DNA of 64,000 bases from Achromobacter marplatensis (GCF_002209535.1 NZ_NJIG01000023.1:1-64000), one strand, 5' to 3'. Numbered from the stretch's first letter, positions 19,559 to 28,866 are shown. Numbers and translations are program-made. The notes: generated by a model from the sequence alone, not told the origin.

Positions 19559-19666
19559 CCATGCTTTTCAGCATCCGCTAATTTAGCGTCTCTACCCTGC
19601 AATCCGCGCCCATCCACCGCTTACCAGCCGCCACGTGTTCTTATCCCGCAAGCGTCAAACCCGCAG

Positions 19667-19696
19667 AGTATAGCGTGATTCTTTTTGCTCGAGCAA
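19667..19696 (-). promoter_or_regulatory. Candidate sigma-70 promoter for the atp operon
   Basis: On the minus strand TTGCTC (19691-19696) and TATACT (19667-19672) are separated by 18 bases. The -10 element differs from the consensus at one position. It is the best promoter match upstream of atpI and would give a leader of about 270 nt. Confidence 0.55.
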
Positions 19697-19825
19697 ATGA
19701 ACTTTCGGGGGTTTGTAAGGTGCAAACAACGGCCCGGGCGTACTAGATACCGCACGAAAAATAGGGACGCGAGCGCGCCCCTCGTTCCACCTGCTCAAGC
19801 CTTGCGCAACCCGCCTCTGCACTCT

Positions 19826-19852
19826 AAAAAAACGGCCCCGACATCGGGGCCG
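19826..19852 (-). terminator. Terminator of the DUF1254 gene
   Basis: A perfect 9-bp stem (CGGCCCCGA 19833-19841 with TCGGGGCCG 19844-19852) is followed on the minus strand by seven U residues. It lies about 40 bases after the stop of the DUF1254/DUF1214 gene. Confidence 0.88.
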
Positions 19853-19890
19853 CTTTGTTCCGGCAGGCGGTGGCAACCGGCTGCGCGGGC

Positions 19891-21444
19891 TTAGTCTTCC
19901 TTGACCGGCGGCGGCGCCCACTGGCCATCCAGCGCCGTGTCTTGCGGCCAGTACAGGCGCAGGCTCAACAGGAACGGACCGTCGGCGGCCGGCGTGCTGA
20001 TCCAGTTCGAACGCTTCTTCTCGCCCGGGTCGCGGCGCTGGATGTAGATGTCCAGCGAGCCGTCCGAGTTGTACTTCAGCCCGTCGGTGCTGCGCAGCGC
20101 GTAGCGGTTGGCGGGGTTGTCGGCAAAGCCGTGCTTGTCGTTATAGACGTGCAGCGACCAGAACGCGTTGACGGGCGGCAGCTGGCCCTTGTCGAAGTGC
20201 AGCACGTAGTCCTCGTTGGAGTTCAACGGACGGCCCTTCGAATCGGCCACGGTCACCGGGTACAGCACGTCCTCCGGCGTCGGCGCGCCCAGGCCCGCAT
20301 AAGCGATGGCGGCGCGGCGCGCGTAGTCGGTGCCGTAGGTGCCGATGCCCGACAGGACGGTGTTCCAGCCGTTGATCGGCGTGCCCAGGCGCGACACGCC
20401 ATCGGCGATGCGGCGACCCGCGAGCGGCTGGGCATCGGCCAGGGCCTGCTGCACGGCCGGGCTCAGGCGGCCATACGAGAACGGTTGGCGGCTGTCCAAG
20501 CCGATGCGGCGCATGCGGTCCAGGATCGGCGAATCGTTGGCGTGCGGCGGATTGTTGCGCAACACATCGAAGAACAGTGCAAAGAAGGATGCCGCGTCCA
20601 TGCTGGCCGCCTGCTCGGCGGGCGTGCCCTCGGGCAGGTTTACCGGCGTCGGCAACGGCAGGCCGCTGCCGATCGGGGCCGAGCCCACGCCCGATCCGGT
20701 CTGCGGATAGGCGTTGCCCGCGGTGTAGCGGCCGCTGCGCATCGGCGTCGCGGCGGTCTGCGTGACAAGCGGCACAGCAGTCATGCCGGCCTGGATCTGA
20801 TTGACGGCCGCGTAGTCCTGCGGACCGCCGGTCTGGGTCCAGCCGATCAACCAGCCGGTCGAGGTCGGGCTGCGGATCACGTCGATGCCGGCGGGCACGC
20901 TGCCCTGCCAGTTGGGGCCGACGATGGCGAAGGATTGCGCGCCGGGGCCGTTGGTGCGGGTGCCGCGCGAGGCGAACACGTCGCTCCACATATCCAGCGC
21001 CGACAGCACCGAATAGCGCCCGCCCGTGTCGGGCAGGTTCACGATCAGCGGCGCTTGCGAAACATCGAACCACAGGCTGGAGTACAGCGCGTCGGCGCTG
21101 GGCCACGGCGTGTCGGCGGCGCGCGGGTCAGGGAAAGCGGTCTTGTGGCCGAACTGGTTCACCGGCGCGCGCCCGTCCAGCGGACTTTGCACGGCGGTGG
21201 CCTTGCGGCGCGCCAGCTCCATCAACACCATGGGATAGGCGTAGACGTAGGCATCGATGGCCGTGTCGCGCAGATCCTGCTCGCTCATCTGCGGCGCGGC
21301 AGCCGAGGCGGGATAGGGCGTTTCGGACACCAGGCGCAGCGTGGGCTGCGGCGATTGAGCCTGAGTGGCGGTCACGAAGCAGGCGCTGAGCGCGCCCGCA
21401 AGGACCGCGGCGGACCACCGGCGATTGGCGATAAAAGTACGCAT
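19891..21444 (-). CDS. Exported DUF1254/DUF1214 domain protein
   Basis: The 517-residue protein has a signal peptide (MRTFIANRRWSAAVLAGALS..., likely cut near residue 29 after TQA). It is followed by a DUF1254 domain (AIDAYVYAYPMVLM, DVSQAPLIVNLPDTGGRYSV, about 60-200) and a C-terminal DUF1214 domain (NAFWSLHVYND, RYALRSTDGLKYNSDGSLDIYIQ, about 400-510). Proteins of this architecture are widespread in proteobacteria and mostly uncharacterised. It stands alone with its own terminator. Location is probably periplasmic; function is not known. Confidence 0.85.
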   Translation of the reverse strand: MRTFIANRRWSAAVLAGALSACFVTATQAQSPQPTLRLVSETPYPASAAAPQMSEQDLRDTAIDAYVYAYPMVLMELARRKATAVQSPLDGRAPVNQFGHKTAFPDPRAADTPWPSADALYSSLWFDVSQAPLIVNLPDTGGRYSVLSALDMWSDVFASRGTRTNGPGAQSFAIVGPNWQGSVPAGIDVIRSPTSTGWLIGWTQTGGPQDYAAVNQIQAGMTAVPLVTQTAATPMRSGRYTAGNAYPQTGSGVGSAPIGSGLPLPTPVNLPEGTPAEQAASMDAASFFALFFDVLRNNPPHANDSPILDRMRRIGLDSRQPFSYGRLSPAVQQALADAQPLAGRRIADGVSRLGTPINGWNTVLSGIGTYGTDYARRAAIAYAGLGAPTPEDVLYPVTVADSKGRPLNSNEDYVLHFDKGQLPPVNAFWSLHVYNDKHGFADNPANRYALRSTDGLKYNSDGSLDIYIQRRDPGEKKRSNWISTPAADGPFLLSLRLYWPQDTALDGQWAPPPVKED

Positions 21445-21625
21445 GCAAGGCTCCTTCTTGATTTTGTTTGCAAGCGAGCCGCCGCGCGGGACTTGCCAGG
21501 TTGGGCAAGCCGCTCTGGCGCGGCACCTCTTGATGACGCCTAATCAGGATAGGGAAGAAGTCTGCAACAAGGTGCTGCCCAGACGTTTCAAGGCGCAACG
21601 GGAAAACCCGTATTCATCGCCCATG

Positions 21626-21648
21626 AAAAACGCGCCCTGCCGGGCGCG
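21626..21648 (-). terminator. Terminator of the enoyl-CoA hydratase gene
   Basis: A 7-bp perfect stem (CGCGCCC 21631-21637 with GGGCGCG 21642-21648), loop tgcc, is followed on the minus strand by five U residues. It lies about 50 bases beyond the hydratase stop. Confidence 0.75.
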
Positions 21649-21697
21649 TCGGGTGTATCAGGACATGCACACGCCGCTTGCGCGGACGTAACAAGGC

Positions 21698-22474
21698 TTA
21701 ACGGTGTTTAAAGTCCGGTTTGCGCTTTTCGGTAAACGCGGCCATGCCTTCCTTCTGGTCTTCGGTGGCGAACAGGGAATGGAAGACGCGGCGTTCGAAC
21801 AGCAGGCCTTCGTTCAGCGAGCTTTCGAACGCCCGATTCACGCATTCCTTGGCCATCATCACGGACGGCAGCGACATCGACGCGATGACGGTGGCGGCAT
21901 CCAGGGCTTCTTCCATCAGCTTGTCGGCGGGGACCACGCGCGACACCAGGCCGGCGCGCTCCGCTTCTTCGGCGCCCATCATGCGGGCGGTCAGCGCCAG
22001 ATCCATGGCCTTGGCCTTGCCCACGGCGCGCGGCAGGCGCTGCGTGCCGCCGGCGCCCGGGATCACGCCCAGCTTGATCTCCGGCTGGCCGAACTTGGCG
22101 GTGTCAGCGGCGATGATGATGTCGCACATCATGGCCAGTTCGCAGCCGCCGCCCAGCGCGTAGCCGCCCACGGCGGCGATTACGGGCTTCCGGATGCGCT
22201 TCAAGGTTTCCCAGTTGCGGGTGATGTATTCGCTGCCGTACACATCCATGTACGACCAGTCTTTCATCGCGCCGATATCGGCGCCTGCGGCAAAGGCCTT
22301 CTCGCTGCCGGTAATGACCACGCAGCCGATGTCGGCATTCGCTTCGAACGCCAGCAGTGCCGCGCCGAGCTCATCCATCAGTTGATCGTTCAGCGCATTG
22401 AGCGCCTTGGGGCGGTTCAGCGTCAGCAGGCCGACGCGGCCCCGGGTCTCGACCAGTACAAACGACTCGCTCAT
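21698..22474 (-). CDS. Enoyl-CoA hydratase
   Basis: This crotonase-family enzyme adds water across the 2,3-double bond of enoyl-CoA. The 258-residue protein has the oxyanion-hole segment AAGADIGAM and both expected catalytic glutamates (GGGCELAMMCDI and the E of PEIKLGVIPGAGGTQRLPR, given as two blocks). The start at 22474 (MSESFVLVE) follows GGAG at good spacing. It is divergent from the M61 peptidase, with starts about 28 bases apart, so the two promoters overlap each other's 5' ends. Confidence 0.9.
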   Translation of the reverse strand: MSESFVLVETRGRVGLLTLNRPKALNALNDQLMDELGAALLAFEANADIGCVVITGSEKAFAAGADIGAMKDWSYMDVYGSEYITRNWETLKRIRKPVIAAVGGYALGGGCELAMMCDIIIAADTAKFGQPEIKLGVIPGAGGTQRLPRAVGKAKAMDLALTARMMGAEEAERAGLVSRVVPADKLMEEALDAATVIASMSLPSVMMAKECVNRAFESSLNEGLLFERRVFHSLFATEDQKEGMAAFTEKRKPDFKHR

Positions 22475-22502
22475 TGAATGTCTCCAGTAATAAGATAGAA
22501 GC

Positions 22503-24278
22503 ATGAAAAAATCAGATGCCGCTTTTCCGATACTTTACCGCCTTGCGCCGTTCGATCCGGCAGGACACCGCTACCGGATAACCCTAACCATCGATACGCC
22601 TTCTCCTGAAGGCCAGCGGCTGTCGCTGCCGGCCTGGATTCCGGGCAGCTACCTCATCCGCGATTTCTCGCGCCAGATCGAATCGCTGTCGGCCCATGCG
22701 GGCACGCGGCGCGTGAATGTCGACAAAATCGATAACCACACCTGGCAGGCCGCGCCTTGCGACGGCCCGTTGCGGGTCGAATACGTGGTCTACGCGTGGG
22801 ACCTGTCGGTGCGCGGCGCGCATCTGGACGAAAGCCACGGCTTCTTCAACGGCACCAGCGTGTTCCTGCGCGTGCATGGCCAGGACCATCTGCCCTGCCT
22901 GGTGGACCTGACGCCGCCGCGCGGCCTGGACGGCTGGAAGGTCTACACCAGCCTGCCCGAGGCCCGCGGCCACAAGGGCGCCGCCCGCCGCCACGGCTTT
23001 GGCCTGTACCTGGCGCCGGATTACGACGCGCTGATCGACCATCCCGTGGAAATGGGCACGCCGCATGTGGCGACGTTCATGGCCCACGGCGCGGAACACG
23101 AACTGGTGTTTACCGGCGTGACGCCGAACCTGGATCTGGCCCGCATCACGGGCGACGTGAAAAAGATCTGCGAGACGCAGATCGCGTTCTTCGAGCCCCG
23201 CACGAAACGCGCGCCGTTCCTGGACAGTTCCAACCGCTACGTCTTCATGACCATGGTGACGGGCGACGGCTACGGCGGCCTGGAGCATCGCGCCAGCACT
23301 GCGCTGATGACGTCCCGCAAGGACTTGCCGGTGCTGGGCCAGCAAGGCCAGGGCGAAGGCTACCGCGGCTTTCTTGGCCTGGTCAGCCATGAATACTTCC
23401 ATACCTGGAACGTCAAGCGCATCAAGCCGCAGGCGTTTGCCCCCTACCACCTTGAGCAGCCCGACCTGACGCGCCTGCTGTGGGTGTTCGAAGGCTTCAC
23501 GTCCTATTACGACGACCTGCTGCTGCTGCGCTCGGGCGCGATCACGCAGTCCGACTACCTGCGCTTGCTGGCCAAGACCATCACCAGCGTGGCCCGCACG
23601 CCGGGCCGCGCCAAGCAGTCGGTGGCGGAAAGCTCGTTCGACGCGTGGACGCGCTATTACAAGCAGGACGAGAACTCGCCCAACGCGCTGGTCAGTTACT
23701 ACACGAAGGGCGCGCTGGTGGCGCTGGGCCTGGACTTGCTGATCCGCCGCGACTCCGCCGGCCGCCATTCGCTGGACGACGTGATGCGCCTGCTGTGGGA
23801 GCGCTATGGCCGCGACTTCTATCAGGGCAATCCGCAGGGCTTGCCCGAAGACGGCCTGCCCGCGCTGATCCAGGAAGCCACCGGCGTGGATGCCCGCCGC
23901 TTCATCGCGCGCCATGCCTACGGCACGGCCGACGTGCCGCTGGCCGAACTGCTGGCCGCCGAAGGCATCACGCTGCAATGGAAGACGGCGGCCAACATCC
24001 CGTCGCTGGACGTGCGCACGCGCAAACAGGGCGACTCGCTGCTGCTGGCCACCGTGCTGGAAGGCGGCGCGGGCCACCAGGCCGGCCTGTCGGCGGGCGA
24101 TGTGCTGGTGGCGGTGGATGGTTTGCGGGTGGATGCACCCGCCGGCCTGGACCTGCTGCTGGCGCAGTATCGCCCCGGTGATCGCGTTACGGTACACGTG
24201 TTCCGCCGCGACGAGTTGCGCGCGTACCGCGTGAGGCTCACCGCGCCGGAAGCGCTGGATTGCGTGTTGACGGTATAG
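22503..24278 (+). CDS. M61 family peptidase with PDZ domain
   Basis: This is a glycyl-aminopeptidase-like zinc peptidase. The 591-residue protein has an N-terminal beta domain, the zinc motif HEYFH at H296-H300 followed by TWNVKRIKP, and the third-ligand region VFEGFTSYYDD at about residue 325-335. A C-terminal PDZ domain (about 490-580) contains AGLSAGDVLVAVDGL. No signal peptide is seen, so it is probably cytoplasmic. It is divergent from the hydratase gene and followed by a convergent terminator. Confidence 0.88.
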   Translation: MKKSDAAFPILYRLAPFDPAGHRYRITLTIDTPSPEGQRLSLPAWIPGSYLIRDFSRQIESLSAHAGTRRVNVDKIDNHTWQAAPCDGPLRVEYVVYAWDLSVRGAHLDESHGFFNGTSVFLRVHGQDHLPCLVDLTPPRGLDGWKVYTSLPEARGHKGAARRHGFGLYLAPDYDALIDHPVEMGTPHVATFMAHGAEHELVFTGVTPNLDLARITGDVKKICETQIAFFEPRTKRAPFLDSSNRYVFMTMVTGDGYGGLEHRASTALMTSRKDLPVLGQQGQGEGYRGFLGLVSHEYFHTWNVKRIKPQAFAPYHLEQPDLTRLLWVFEGFTSYYDDLLLLRSGAITQSDYLRLLAKTITSVARTPGRAKQSVAESSFDAWTRYYKQDENSPNALVSYYTKGALVALGLDLLIRRDSAGRHSLDDVMRLLWERYGRDFYQGNPQGLPEDGLPALIQEATGVDARRFIARHAYGTADVPLAELLAAEGITLQWKTAANIPSLDVRTRKQGDSLLLATVLEGGAGHQAGLSAGDVLVAVDGLRVDAPAGLDLLLAQYRPGDRVTVHVFRRDELRAYRVRLTAPEALDCVLTV

Positions 24279-24302
24279 CGCCGCGCGTCGGGGGATACGG
24301 CA

Positions 24303-24323
24303 CAGGGGCCCATCGGGCCCCTG
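24303..24323. terminator. Convergent hairpin between M61 peptidase and Bug gene
   Basis: A perfect 9-bp stem (CAGGGGCCC 24303-24311 with GGGCCCCTG 24315-24323) with loop atc lies between two converging genes. T-runs on both sides are weak, but placement and strength suggest a shared terminator. Confidence 0.65.
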
Positions 24324-24324
24324 C

Positions 24325-25287
24325 TTAATTCAGCTTGGCCCCCGAGGCGTCCACCGCCTTTTTCCACGCGTCCAGTTCGCGGTCGATATGGCTGGCGAAG
24401 TCGGCTGGCGTAGAGCCCACGGTTTCATAGCCATAGCCCGCCAGTTGCTGCTTCAACGCGGGCAACGCCACGGCGTCGGCGATGCCGCGGCTCAAGGCGT
24501 TGACGACATCGGGCGGCGTGCCCGCCGGCGCCAGCACCCCGTACCAGCCGTTCACGACGAAGCCAGGCACGCTTTCGGCCACCGTGGGCACATCGGGCAG
24601 CAAGGGCGAGCGGCGTTCACCGGTGACCGCGATGGCCTTCAACTTGCCTGCCTGCACCTGTGGCAACGACGTGGAGATGCTGTCGAACATCAACGACACC
24701 TCGCCGCCCAGCAAGGCGACGACCGCGGGGCCGCTGCCTTTGTACGGCACGTGCATCATGTCCACGCCCGTCTGGTTCTTGAACATCTCGGCGGCCAGAT
24801 GGCTGGTGTTGCCGTTGCCGGCGGACGCGAAACTGAGCTTGCCGGGATGGCTCTTGCCGTAGGCGATCAGTTCGGGGATGGTGCTGGCCGGCGTGGACAA
24901 CGGCGCAGCCACCAGCATCGGCAACGTCGCCACCAGCGAGACCGGCGCGAAGTCACGGCGGGTGTCGTAGGGCAAGGACGGATACAGGCTGGGGTTGATG
25001 GCATGCGCGGCCAGCACCATCAGCAAGGTGTAGCCGTCAGGCTTGGCGCGCGCCAATTGCGCGGACGCGATGGCGCCGCCCGCGCCCGGCTTGTATTCCA
25101 GCACGATCGGCTGACCCCACTTCTTCTGCAGTTCCGCGCCCAGCGGCCGGGCCAGCATATCGGCGCTGCCGCCCGGCGGATACGGGATCAGCAAGGTGAT
25201 GGGCTTGTCGGGGTAGGTCGGGGCGGCTTCTACAGCACCCAGGGACAGGACGCCGAGCGACGCGGCGATCAGAAGCGAACGGATCAT
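24325..25287 (-). CDS. Bug-type tripartite tricarboxylate receptor
   Basis: This is a periplasmic solute-binding protein of the TctC/Bug family, which captures carboxylates for TTT transporters. The start at 25287 gives 320 residues with a signal peptide (MIRSLLIAASLGVLSLGAVEA). It is followed by the family core (YPDKPITLLIPYPPGGSADMLARPL split as usual, ATVAES-type C-terminal half). No TctA or TctB membrane partner lies in the window, a common situation for Bug receptors in this group. It ends the minus-strand CoA-transferase run. Confidence 0.88.
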   Translation of the reverse strand: MIRSLLIAASLGVLSLGAVEAAPTYPDKPITLLIPYPPGGSADMLARPLGAELQKKWGQPIVLEYKPGAGGAIASAQLARAKPDGYTLLMVLAAHAINPSLYPSLPYDTRRDFAPVSLVATLPMLVAAPLSTPASTIPELIAYGKSHPGKLSFASAGNGNTSHLAAEMFKNQTGVDMMHVPYKGSGPAVVALLGGEVSLMFDSISTSLPQVQAGKLKAIAVTGERRSPLLPDVPTVAESVPGFVVNGWYGVLAPAGTPPDVVNALSRGIADAVALPALKQQLAGYGYETVGSTPADFASHIDRELDAWKKAVDASGAKLN

Positions 25288-25324
25288 CAGGGGGTCTCCT
25301 TTGCCCGAAGGCGGATGCACACCG

Positions 25325-26023
25325 TCAGGCGTAGCGCGGCGTGCCGGCTGGATCCAGCACGATCACGCGCGGCGTCGCCGGGAAATGCAGCGGCGCCTCG
25401 GTCACGGAACGCAGGAAGGCCGCGGTAACGCCTGCCTTCATGGCGTAGACATTCAAGCCGCCGGGCGTCACGTCGATCACCGCCAGATCGGTATAGATGC
25501 GCGTCACCACGCCCTTGCCCGTCAGCGGGTAGGTGCATTGGCGCAGCACCTTGGGCGTGCCATCGCGGCCGCGGTGCTCCATCGTGACCAGGACCTGCTT
25601 GGCGCCCACGGCCAGGTCCATCGCGCCGCCCACGGCGGGAATGGCGTCGGCCGCATTGGTCTTCCAATTGGCCAGGTCGCCTGATTCCGATACCTGGAAC
25701 GCGCCCAGCACGGCGTAGTCCAGGTGGCCGCCGCGCATCATCGCGAACGACACGGTGTGCTCGGTGATGGAAGCGCCGTCCAGCAGCGTGATGAACTGGC
25801 GGCTGGCGTTGATCAGGTCTGGATCCACGTTTTCGCCGCTGGCGGCCGGGCCCATGCCCAGGATGCCGTTTTCGCTGTGCAGCAGGATGTCCTTGTCTGA
25901 CGGCAGGTAGTCGCCCACCAGCGTCGGCATGCCGATGCCCAGGTTGACGATGGAGCCGTCGGGGATGTCGCTGGCCAGCAGCTGTGCGATCTGCTGGCGG
26001 GTCAAGCCGGGGATGTCTTGCAT
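25325..26023 (-). CDS. pcaJ: 3-oxoacid CoA-transferase subunit B
   Basis: This is the beta subunit of a two-subunit CoA-transferase. The 232-residue protein has NLGIGMPTLVGDYLP and the active-site block LHSENGILGMGP, whose glutamate forms the acyl-CoA intermediate. Next to an enol-lactonase-like gene, the likely substrate pair is succinyl-CoA and 3-oxoadipate (PcaIJ), but acetoacetate or another 3-oxoacid cannot be excluded from sequence alone. It overlaps closely with its partner, with stop and start one or two bases apart. Confidence 0.82.
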   Translation of the reverse strand: MQDIPGLTRQQIAQLLASDIPDGSIVNLGIGMPTLVGDYLPSDKDILLHSENGILGMGPAASGENVDPDLINASRQFITLLDGASITEHTVSFAMMRGGHLDYAVLGAFQVSESGDLANWKTNAADAIPAVGGAMDLAVGAKQVLVTMEHRGRDGTPKVLRQCTYPLTGKGVVTRIYTDLAVIDVTPGGLNVYAMKAGVTAAFLRSVTEAPLHFPATPRVIVLDPAGTPRYA

Positions 26024-26024
26024 G

Positions 26025-26690
26025 TCAGGCCTCCACCCGCACCACGGATTTCACGAAGATGCCTTGCGTCATGACCTGCTCGGGCACGAACGTGCCCAGC
26101 GGCACAACCTCGTCGACCTGCGCGATGGCGTGGCCGGCGGCCATGCACATCACCGGATTGAAGTTGCGCGCAGCATGCCGATACATCAGATTGCCCCAGC
26201 GGTCGCCCAGATGGGCGCGGATCAGCGCGTAATCGCCGCGCAGGGGATGTTCCAGCACGTAGCCCACGCCGTCGATCACTTCCTGGCGACGGCCCGCGGC
26301 CAGTTCGGTGCCGTAGCCGGTGGGCGTGTAGAACGGCCCCAGCCCGGCGCCTGCCGCGCGCAGCCGTTCAGCCAGCGTGCCCTGCGGCACGCATTCCAGT
26401 TCCACCTCGCCAGCGCGGAACGCACGCGCGAACGCATCGGAATTGGGCGGACGCGGATGCGAACAGATGATCTTGCGGACCTGCTTGCGGATCAGCAGCG
26501 CGGCGATGCCGCGCTCGAACGTGCCGGCGTTGTTCGAGATGATGGTCAGGTCGCGCCGGCCCGATTCCGCCAGGCATTGCAGCAGCTCGTAAGGCACGCC
26601 CGCTTCGCCGAAGCCGCCCACCAGCACGGATGCGCCGTCGGGAATCACCGCCACGGCCTGGGCCATGGATGCTTGGATCTTGTCGATCAC
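26025..26690 (-). CDS. pcaI: 3-oxoacid CoA-transferase subunit A
   Basis: This is the alpha subunit. The 221-residue protein opens MIDKIQASMAQAVAVIPDGASVLVGGFG (core GASVLVGGFGEAGVP) and contains NNAGTFERGIAALL, the ELECVPQGTLAERLRAAGAG block and GTELAAG, all typical of PcaI/ScoA. It immediately precedes subunit B and follows the second Bug gene by two bases, so the four minus-strand genes form one transcription unit. Confidence 0.82.
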   Translation of the reverse strand: MIDKIQASMAQAVAVIPDGASVLVGGFGEAGVPYELLQCLAESGRRDLTIISNNAGTFERGIAALLIRKQVRKIICSHPRPPNSDAFARAFRAGEVELECVPQGTLAERLRAAGAGLGPFYTPTGYGTELAAGRRQEVIDGVGYVLEHPLRGDYALIRAHLGDRWGNLMYRHAARNFNPVMCMAAGHAIAQVDEVVPLGTFVPEQVMTQGIFVKSVVRVEA

Positions 26691-26692
26691 GT

Positions 26693-27661
26693 CTATTGCT
26701 CCTGCGCCAGTCCGGCCGCGTCCACGATCTGTTTCCAGCGAGCGCGTTCCTGGCCGATGAACGCGGTGAATTCGGCGGGCGTGTTGCCGCCGGCCTGCCC
26801 GCCCATGGCCTTGAAGCGGTCGCTGACTTCGGGGCTCTGCACGACGTCACGCGTGGCGGCGTAGAGCTTGCCGATGACGTCCTCCGGCGTGCCGGCCGGC
26901 GCAACCAGGCCAAACCAGGCAGTCACTACCATGTCCTTCACGCCGGCCTCGGCCATGGTCGGCACGTCCGGCAGTTCAGCCAGCCTGCGGTCGCTGGTGA
27001 CCGCAAGCGCGCGCAGCTTGCCGGATTGGATGAACGGCATCGAACTGGGCAGGTTGTCGATCATGAACGTGAACTGCTGGCCCAGCAGCGCGGCCACCGC
27101 CGGGCCCGCGCCCTTGTAGGGCACATGCGTGCCGGGGATGCCGGCGCGCTGCTTGAACAGTTCGGCCGACAGGTGCGGCGATTGCCCCGCGCCGGAACTG
27201 CCGAAGGACACCTTGGCCGGGTCCTGCCTGGCCAGCGCCAGCAGGTCGGCGACCGTGCGGGCGGACGAGGCTTCGTTCACGACCAGCACGTTGGGCACCG
27301 AGATCACCAGCGTCACCGGCGCGAAGTCGGCGGGCTTGTAGGGCAGCGTCTTGTACAGCGCGTAGTTGATGGCGTTGGGGCCGATGTTTCCCATCAGCAA
27401 GGTGTAGCCATCGGGCTTGGCGCGCGCCATCGTCTGCGCGCCGATGATGCCCGCAGCGCCCGCGCGGTTTTCCACGATGACCTGCTGCCCCAGCCGGGCG
27501 CCCAGCTTGTCCGCGATCAGCCGCGCGGCGATGTCGGTGGTGCCGCCAGGCGCGGACGGGACGATGAGGGTGATCGGCCGTTCAGGCCAGGCGGCATGGG
27601 CCTGGCCTGCCAGGGCGAATGCCACCGCGCCGACAGCCAGCCAGCGATGCGCGTGCAACAT
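26693..27661 (-). CDS. Bug-type tripartite tricarboxylate receptor
   Basis: This is a second Bug receptor, 322 residues, with a signal peptide (MLHAHRWLAVGAVAFALAGQ then AHA) and the core WPERPITLIVPSAPGG. It is the first gene of the unit Bug-pcaI-pcaJ-Bug. Having both receptors flank a CoA-transferase suggests uptake of the acid that the enzyme activates, which is inference. It diverges in sequence from the receptor at 24325, so the pair is not a recent tandem duplication. Confidence 0.87.
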   Translation of the reverse strand: MLHAHRWLAVGAVAFALAGQAHAAWPERPITLIVPSAPGGTTDIAARLIADKLGARLGQQVIVENRAGAAGIIGAQTMARAKPDGYTLLMGNIGPNAINYALYKTLPYKPADFAPVTLVISVPNVLVVNEASSARTVADLLALARQDPAKVSFGSSGAGQSPHLSAELFKQRAGIPGTHVPYKGAGPAVAALLGQQFTFMIDNLPSSMPFIQSGKLRALAVTSDRRLAELPDVPTMAEAGVKDMVVTAWFGLVAPAGTPEDVIGKLYAATRDVVQSPEVSDRFKAMGGQAGGNTPAEFTAFIGQERARWKQIVDAAGLAQEQ

Positions 27662-27677
27662 GCTTGTCTCCCGACGT

Positions 27678-27694
27678 GATCATTGATTGATCAA
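27678..27694. promoter_or_regulatory. Palindromic repeat upstream of the Bug-pcaIJ unit
   Basis: Two copies of the self-complementary hexamer TGATCA (27678-27683 and 27689-27694) are separated by 5 bases just upstream of the first Bug gene. It could be a regulator-binding site. The regulator is not known; the neighbouring LysR protein is one candidate. Confidence 0.35.
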
Positions 27695-27747
27695 CTTGTG
27701 GAGACAGAGTGTGTGCGCCGCGGGGGAAATTGCCTATTCTGCAATCT

Positions 27748-27783
27748 GGAGGGCGGCCTTCGCCTGAGGTGAAGCCGCCCTCC
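27748..27783 (-). terminator. Long hairpin after the LysR gene
   Basis: A 13-14 bp stem with a single bulge (27748-27761 with 27771-27783) lies downstream of the LysR gene on its own strand. No T-run follows, so it may act as a terminator only weakly or be a REP-like element. Confidence 0.45.
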
Positions 27784-27850
27784 CTGCGCGCTAGGGCTGG
27801 CGGCGGATGAAGTGATTCGCGGGCAAGCGGATCGGCTTCCGATGTTGGGA

Positions 27851-28753
27851 CTACGGCTTTCGAATTTCGGCGGACGCCGCTTGCAGAGCCTGCCACAGGC
27901 GGTTCGCGACTGGGCCTTGCGGGCGGTCGCTGCGCCGGGCGGCCACCAGTTCTTCGATGCTGCCGGGCAGATGGCGGCTGGCAATCGACACCAGCCGGCC
28001 GTCGCGCAATTCGTCTTCGATCAGGAAACGCGGCAGATGGCCCCAGCCCATGCCTTGCAGGATGACGTCCTTCTTCATGAGCTGGTCAGGCACCGTGCAT
28101 TGCGGGGCACCATCGACCATGAAGTAATCGCGCGGCGGCGTATGGCGGGCCGTGTCGCGCATCACGCATTGCGTGGCTTCGCGCAATTGCGGGAAGCTGA
28201 TGGCGCGGCCGCGCGCGGCGGGCAGGAACCCCGGCGCCGCCACCGGAACGAACGGCACCTTGGCCAGGTCCAGCCATTCGATGCGCGGATCCTGCTTGTC
28301 CACGCGATGCAGGATCAGGTCCGCGTCGCCATCGAGCAGGCGTTCGGCCGGGCCGCCCACGGCCTCGAAGTGCAGATGCAGGCGCGTGCCGGGGCACTGC
28401 GCGGAAAAGCGGTTCAACACGGCCAGCATCCACGGCCGCGGACAGAAGTCGCCGATCACCACATGCAGGTCGCTTTCCTCGCCCATCGCCAATTGCGCGG
28501 CGTGTGTGCGCAAGCCTTCCAGTTCGCGCAGCAAGCCTTGCGCGCAGCGGTGGAAGGATTGCCCCGCCGGCGTCAGCCGCACGCGATAGCCGCTGCGATC
28601 CAGCAAGGCCAGATCCAGTTGGCGCTCCAGCTTGGCCACGGCCGCGAACACCGCGGGGTGCGAACGATGCAGCGCGACGGCAGCGGCCTGGAAGCCGCCC
28701 GCGTGCGCCACGGCGTCGAAGCACTGCAGGTCGTGCAGGGTGAAGTCGCTCAT
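27851..28753 (-). CDS. LysR-family regulator of the pca-like locus
   Basis: The 300-residue protein has an N-terminal winged helix-turn-helix (MSDFTLHDLQCFDAVAHAGGF, residues 1-60; note HRSHPAVFAAVAKLERQL) and a periplasmic-binding-like effector domain. The start at 28753 gives the normal LysR N-terminus. It is divergent from the enol-lactonase-like gene and lies upstream of the Bug-pcaIJ unit, so it probably controls one or both in response to an aromatic-pathway intermediate (inference from placement). Confidence 0.85.
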   Translation of the reverse strand: MSDFTLHDLQCFDAVAHAGGFQAAAVALHRSHPAVFAAVAKLERQLDLALLDRSGYRVRLTPAGQSFHRCAQGLLRELEGLRTHAAQLAMGEESDLHVVIGDFCPRPWMLAVLNRFSAQCPGTRLHLHFEAVGGPAERLLDGDADLILHRVDKQDPRIEWLDLAKVPFVPVAAPGFLPAARGRAISFPQLREATQCVMRDTARHTPPRDYFMVDGAPQCTVPDQLMKKDVILQGMGWGHLPRFLIEDELRDGRLVSIASRHLPGSIEELVAARRSDRPQGPVANRLWQALQAASAEIRKP

Positions 28754-28789
28754 GCGTGCCTCTGATGTCTGTTTTTCTGACAATGATGG

Positions 28790-28814
28790 TCCGGACTTTG
28801 TAATTTCTTCCGGA
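28790..28814. promoter_or_regulatory. Candidate LysR operator
   Basis: TCCGGA at 28790-28795 and again at 28809-28814 frame a 25-bp imperfect inverted repeat in the 113-bp gap between the divergent LysR and hydrolase genes. Size and placement suit a LysR recognition site. Confidence 0.45.
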
Positions 28815-28866
28815 TCGGCGCGCAACTACGATTTGCCTCATCTCCACCCGACCAGGCAGACCCGCC

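Larger units (their letters stand above)
19387..19890. other. Leader and promoter region of the atp operon
   Basis: No gene is supported in these 504 bp. Reading leftward they hold a terminator for the DUF1254 gene (19826-19852), a candidate sigma-70 promoter (19667-19696) and a leader of roughly 270 nt before atpI. That leader contains three tandem 14-base units at 19517-19558. Confidence 0.55.
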